44,510 bases of DNA, taken from NCBI GenBank assembly GCA_035707825.1, contig DASSTR010000052.1, forward strand, positions 1 through 44,510, written 5' to 3'. The stretch comes from VRUE01 sp035707825 (lineage in GTDB: Bacteria; Actinomycetota; Thermoleophilia; Solirubrobacterales; 70-9). The position numbers and the translations under genes were made by a program. The notes beneath the pieces were generated by a model. The model was not told the origin of the DNA. It searched no databases and saw only the letters and a list, made by a program, of their open reading frames with translations. Positions 42,001 to 44,510 of this stretch are shown here, piece by piece; positions within the stretch are counted from its first letter, which is position 1, and each line of letters begins with the position of its first letter.

Positions 42001-44510
42001 GCCAACGACACCGATGCCGACGGCGGTCCCAAGTCGGTGGTCTCGAAAGCCAACGGGGGCCAGGGAACCGTCTCCATCACCGGCGGCGGCAGCGGGGTCA
42101 GCTACACGCCAGACGCCAACTACTGCGGCCCGGACGCCTTCACCTACACGCTGAACGGCGGCTCGTCGGCAACCGTCTCGGTGACCATCGCCTGTGTCGA
42201 CGACGCGCCCGTCGCGGTGAACGACTCGGCCACCCTCAACGAGGATGCCTCGGCGACCGCCATCGACGTGCTCGCCAACGACACCGACGTCGACGGCGGC
42301 TCGAAGGCGGTCGGTTCGAAGACCGATGCGGCGCACGGGACGGTCGCGATCACCGGCGGTGGAACCGGCCTCACGTACCAGCCCGAAGCCGACTTCTGCG
42401 GTGGCGACTCTTTCACCTATCAACTGAACGGCGGCTCGCAGGCCACGGTGTCCGTGGCGGTTGTCTGCGTCGACGACCCACCGTTCGCAATAGAAGACTC
42501 CGCGACCGTGGCCGAGGATGCCTCGGCGACCGCCATCGACGTGCTCGCCAATGACATCGACGTCGACGGCGGCGCCAAGACGATCACCGCGAAATCGGAT
42601 GGGCCACACGGCGCCGTGGCGATCACCGGCGGAGGTAGCGGCCTGACGTACCTTCCAGACGCCAACTACTGCGGCCCCGATTTCTTCACTTACACACTCA
42701 ACGGCGGCGCAACGGGGACGGTGTGGATCACGGTCTCCTGCGTCGACGATCCGCCGGTCGCCGTCAACGACCTCGACTCGCTGCCCGAGGATTCATCCGC
42801 GACGGCGATCGGCGTGCTCGCCAACGACCCCGACATCGATGAGGGGCCAAAAATCATCGTCGCCAAGACGAATGGAGCCCACGGCGCCATAGCGGTCACC
42901 GACGAAGGCGCCGGCCTGACCTACCTGCCCGACCCCAACTACTGCGGCCCGGACTCGTTCACCTACCAGCTCAATGGGGGTTCGCAGGCGACGGTCTCCA
43001 TCACCGTCACCTGCGTCGACGATCCCCCGGGCGCCGTGGACGACGCCGCGACGGTTGCCGAGGATGCGCTGGCGACCTCGATCGACGTCCGTGCCAACGA
43101 CTCGGATATCGACGGCGGGCCCAAGTCGATCGAATCGAAGGCCGACGGAGCACATGGCGCCGTGGCGATCACCGGCGGCGGCAGCGGGTTGACCTATCTC
43201 CCGGATGCCAATTACTGCGGCCCGGATTCCTTCACCTACGTCCTGAACGGCGGCTCGCAGGCGACGGTCTCCGTCACCGTCTCCTGCGTCGACGATCCGC
43301 CGACCGCGGTCAACGACTCAGCCGGCATGGCTGAGGATGCCGCAGCGACCTCGATCGACGTGCTCGCCAACGACACCGATATCGACGGGGGGCCAAAGAC
43401 GATCGCCGCCAAGGTCAACGGCGCCCACGGGACTGTCGCGATTGCCGGCGGCGGCTCGGAAGTCACCTACCTCCCGGATCCGAACTACTGCGGCCCGGAT
43501 TCCTTCACCTACACGCTGAGCGGCGGTTCGCAGGCGACGGTCTCCATCACCGTCACCTGCGTCGACGACCCAGCGGCCGCCGTCAACGATTCGGCAATGG
43601 TGGCTGAGGATGCCTCGGCGACCTCGATCGACGTCCTCGCCAACGACACCGACGTTGATGGCGGCGGCAAAACGATCACCGCGAAATCGAACGGGCCACA
43701 CGGCGTGGTGGCGATCACGGGTGGCGGCTCCGGCCTTACCTACCAGCCGGCGGCCAACTACTGCGGGCCCGATTCCTTCACCTACACGCTGAACGGCGGA
43801 TCGCAGGCGACGGTCTCCATGACGGTCACCTGCGTCGACGATCCGCCTGTGGCAGTGGGCGACTCGGACACCGTTCTCGAGGATGCACCGGCAACCGCCA
43901 TCGACGTGCTCGCCAACGACACCGACCCCGATGGCGGCTCCAAGCTGATCGCCGCGCGCACCAACGGATCCAACGGCACGGTGGCGATCATCGGCGGCGG
44001 CGCCGGCCTGACATACGCGCCCGCCCCCGACTACTGCGGCCCCGATTCCTTCACCTACACCCTCAATGGCGGCTCGCAGGCCACCGTCTCGATCACGGTC
44101 ACCTGCGTCGATGAGCCCGCCTCGACGGGCGGCGGCGGTGGCTCAGGCGGAGGGTCGACGACGATCGTTCAGTCCAGCCCGGGCTCCTCGGCCCCGGTCG
44201 TCAACATCACCCCCGGTATAGGAGTCGTCTCAGGCCGCCGCCACCCACGGGTCGCCGTCAAGGGCTCCTTCGCCTTCTTCACTCTGACCTGCAAGCACTC
44301 CGACAAAGACTGCTCGGGAACGGTCACGGTGACCGCCAACATCCCCAGCGTCGCCCTCGGCCCGGCCCAGAAGGTGACCCTGGTCAAGGGCAAGTTCCGC
44401 ATCGCCGCCGGTCGCAGCGTCCTCGTCAGGGCCAAGCTCACCAAGGTCGGCCTGGAGGTTCTCCGCAAACGGAGCCTGCGCGGGGTCGGCGCCCGGATGG
44501 GCATCGTCGA
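39067..44510 (+). CDS. Giant secreted RCC1-repeat / cadherin-like repeat protein, 3'-truncated
   Basis: Open frame of 1814 codons running off the window. GTG start at 39067 preceded by CCGGGGG; an alternative start further 3' would lose the signal peptide (IAAFLLLLLTFIPGGAQA). Order of parts: 14 RCC1-like repeats of 57-58 residues (39256-41649, e.g. HTCALLDNGTVRCWG and GQLGYGNTT), each with a conserved Cys pair. Nine cadherin-like/Big-type repeats of ~91 residues follow (41662-44121: VNDSATxxEDASATAIDVLANDTD, NYCGPDSFTYTLNGGS, VTCVDDPP), each with two Cys. Then a GGGGGSGGGS linker and a beta domain ending VLVRAKLTKVGLEVLRKRSL. It looks like an extended, disulfide-rich cell-surface or adhesive protein; binding partner unknown. 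Confidence 0.88.
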   Translation, partial: MNQAAKASALRGGRHPRRISASIRPTVGIAAFLLLLLTFIPGGAQAELAASHARALMSGRIDAGSSHSCAITADGALHCWGNGASGRLGYGNTTSIGDNEAPGSAGPVDLGSGRTATAVAVGNNHTCAIANDGTVHCWGVGTSGQLGYGNTETIGDNETPAAVGSVDLGGRNAVGITAGSNFTCALLDNGTVRCWGAAGSGQLGYGNTTAIGDNETPAAVSPVDLGVGRTAVAISSGTNHTCAILDNGTVRCWGSNSNGELGYGNTTFIGDTEAPGSVGPVDLGAGRTATAIAAGNGFTCALLDNGTVRCWGAAGSGQLGYGNTTAIGDNETPGTAGPVDLGSGRNAVAITAGSNHTCAVLDNGTMRCWGFNFNGQLGYGNTTTIGDNETPVSVAPIDLGGGRSAIAAAAGESHTCAWLENGAIRCWGVGTSGRLGYGNTTAIGDNEAPGSAGPVDLGSVRGVLQVVTGGFHTCALMENGSVRCWGSASGGRLGLGPSYPLTIGDNENPGSVPPVDLGPGRSAVQLAAAGSHTCALLDDGTVRCWGSGANGRLGYANIATIGDDETPGSVGPVNLGGRSAIAIAAGGSHTCAVLDDGSVRCWGAGENGRLGYGNTATIGDDETPGSVGPVVVGGSAIGITAGGFHTCAILSDHTLRCWGFNVTGQLGYGNSTAIGDNENPSAAGAVSIGRSAMGVTAGNGHTCAPLANGTARCWGANNVGQLGYGNTTYIGDNELPTTAGPLDLGAGRNAISIASATEHSCAVLDNGSVRCWGVGTSGELGYGVPINIGDNETPGTAGPVDLGAGRTALSVSAASDVSCAVLDNGMVRCWGVNSLGQLGYGDTKQIGDDEAPGSVGPVDLWDDVPVAVNDSDTFNEDPFSPRIIEVLANDTDVDGGQMTINSVTNGAHGTVAIINSGSRLNYSPEADYCGADSFTYTLNGGSTATVSVTIACVDDLPVAVNDSASLSEDAGASAIDVLANDTDADGGPKSVVSKANGGQGTVSITGGGSGVSYTPDANYCGPDAFTYTLNGGSSATVSVTIACVDDAPVAVNDSATLNEDASATAIDVLANDTDVDGGSKAVGSKTDAAHGTVAITGGGTGLTYQPEADFCGGDSFTYQLNGGSQATVSVAVVCVDDPPFAIEDSATVAEDASATAIDVLANDIDVDGGAKTITAKSDGPHGAVAITGGGSGLTYLPDANYCGPDFFTYTLNGGATGTVWITVSCVDDPPVAVNDLDSLPEDSSATAIGVLANDPDIDEGPKIIVAKTNGAHGAIAVTDEGAGLTYLPDPNYCGPDSFTYQLNGGSQATVSITVTCVDDPPGAVDDAATVAEDALATSIDVRANDSDIDGGPKSIESKADGAHGAVAITGGGSGLTYLPDANYCGPDSFTYVLNGGSQATVSVTVSCVDDPPTAVNDSAGMAEDAAATSIDVLANDTDIDGGPKTIAAKVNGAHGTVAIAGGGSEVTYLPDPNYCGPDSFTYTLSGGSQATVSITVTCVDDPAAAVNDSAMVAEDASATSIDVLANDTDVDGGGKTITAKSNGPHGVVAITGGGSGLTYQPAANYCGPDSFTYTLNGGSQATVSMTVTCVDDPPVAVGDSDTVLEDAPATAIDVLANDTDPDGGSKLIAARTNGSNGTVAIIGGGAGLTYAPAPDYCGPDSFTYTLNGGSQATVSITVTCVDEPASTGGGGGSGGGSTTIVQSSPGSSAPVVNITPGIGVVSGRRHPRVAVKGSFAFFTLTCKHSDKDCSGTVTVTANIPSVALGPAQKVTLVKGKFRIAAGRSVLVRAKLTKVGLEVLRKRSLRGVGARMGIV
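39256..41649 (+). repeat. RCC1-like tandem repeat array (14 units)
   Basis: Repeats with a period of mostly 174 bp (58 residues; one measured interval is 171). Each unit ends in a CWG block, and 14 such blocks are counted, followed by GRLGYGNTTxIGDNE-type turns. RCC1 repeats build beta-propellers of seven blades, so 14 units could give two propellers. The 5' boundary was placed by eye. Confidence 0.85.
41662..44121 (+). repeat. Cadherin-like tandem repeat array (9 units, 273-bp period)
   Basis: Equivalent codons of successive units fall at 41662, 41938, 42211, 42484, 42757, 43030, 43303, 43576, 43849 and 44122. The first step is 276 bp and the other eight are exactly 273 bp (91 residues). 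Each unit has VNDS, EDA-ATxIDVLANDTD, GGGSGLTY and NYCGPDSFTY, with VTCVDD at its end. Confidence 0.92.

Noticed and set aside
39256..44121. Regular repeats considered as a CRISPR array or satellite
   Set aside because: The period is a multiple of three throughout, the frame stays open and the protein repeats match known folds. There is no short-repeat/spacer structure.
1..44510. Mobile elements, attachment sites or phage genes
   Set aside because: No transposase, integrase, phage structural gene or terminal inverted repeat was found; the tRNA at 10433-10506 has no repeated 3' fragment that I could see.

Overview
The window reads as chromosomal DNA from a high-GC Gram-positive bacterium, most likely an actinobacterium of the class Thermoleophilia (Solirubrobacterales type). 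This is an inference from the GC-rich codon use, the frequent GTG and TTG starts, the tightly overlapped genes, the fused aroK-aroB gene and the style of the secreted proteins. There is no rRNA gene to confirm it. I see no insertion sequence, prophage, integrase or CRISPR array.

Layout. 1-1374: 3' part of a leucyl-tRNA synthetase-like gene with degenerate motifs. 1553-2851: threonine synthase. 2949-4859: secreted beta-helix protein. 4883-10310: a large LuxR-type ATPase regulator, a DUF4242 protein, a PlsC-type acyltransferase and an arylsulfotransferase-family protein, in mixed orientations. 10390-10506: a tRNA with a CAT anticodon and a strong intrinsic terminator, both on the minus strand. 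10535-17397: a co-directional run of a DHFR-like reductase, a short M29 peptidase, glutamate formimidoyltransferase, a basic membrane protein, an MBL-fold hydrolase, hisS, aspS and a DUF2007-like protein. 17443-17596: a folded RNA candidate directly in front of an iron-sulfur-scaffold/MnmA fusion (17615-19063). 19067-21153 (minus): a small secreted Cys protein with an internal duplication, and an ECF sigma factor carrying its own zinc-finger, membrane and extracytoplasmic tail.

21295-30709 is a compact run alaS-ruvX-mltG-aroE-aroC-aroKB-aroQ-pepQ with overlapping or near-touching genes. It joins translation, cell-wall synthesis and four late shikimate-pathway functions plus DHQ synthase. 30770-34375 interrupts the common pepQ-efp-nusB order with a membrane diguanylate cyclase, an M42 peptidase, a short-chain dehydrogenase and a secreted protein. 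34449-38672 resumes housekeeping: efp, nusB, a small coiled-coil protein, a prenyl diphosphate synthase (ispA type) and dxs, the last two giving isoprenoid precursors.

38673-39066 is a gene-poor leader with a nested stem structure and one doubtful small ORF. From 39067 to the window end runs a giant secreted protein: 14 RCC1-like repeats, then 9 cadherin-like repeats with an almost invariant 273-bp period, then a Gly/Ser linker and the start of a C-terminal beta domain. The most notable items are this giant protein, the scaffold/MnmA fusion with a lost scaffold cysteine, the RNA in front of it, the sigma factor with an in-cis anti-sigma-like tail, and the degenerate LeuRS-like enzyme.
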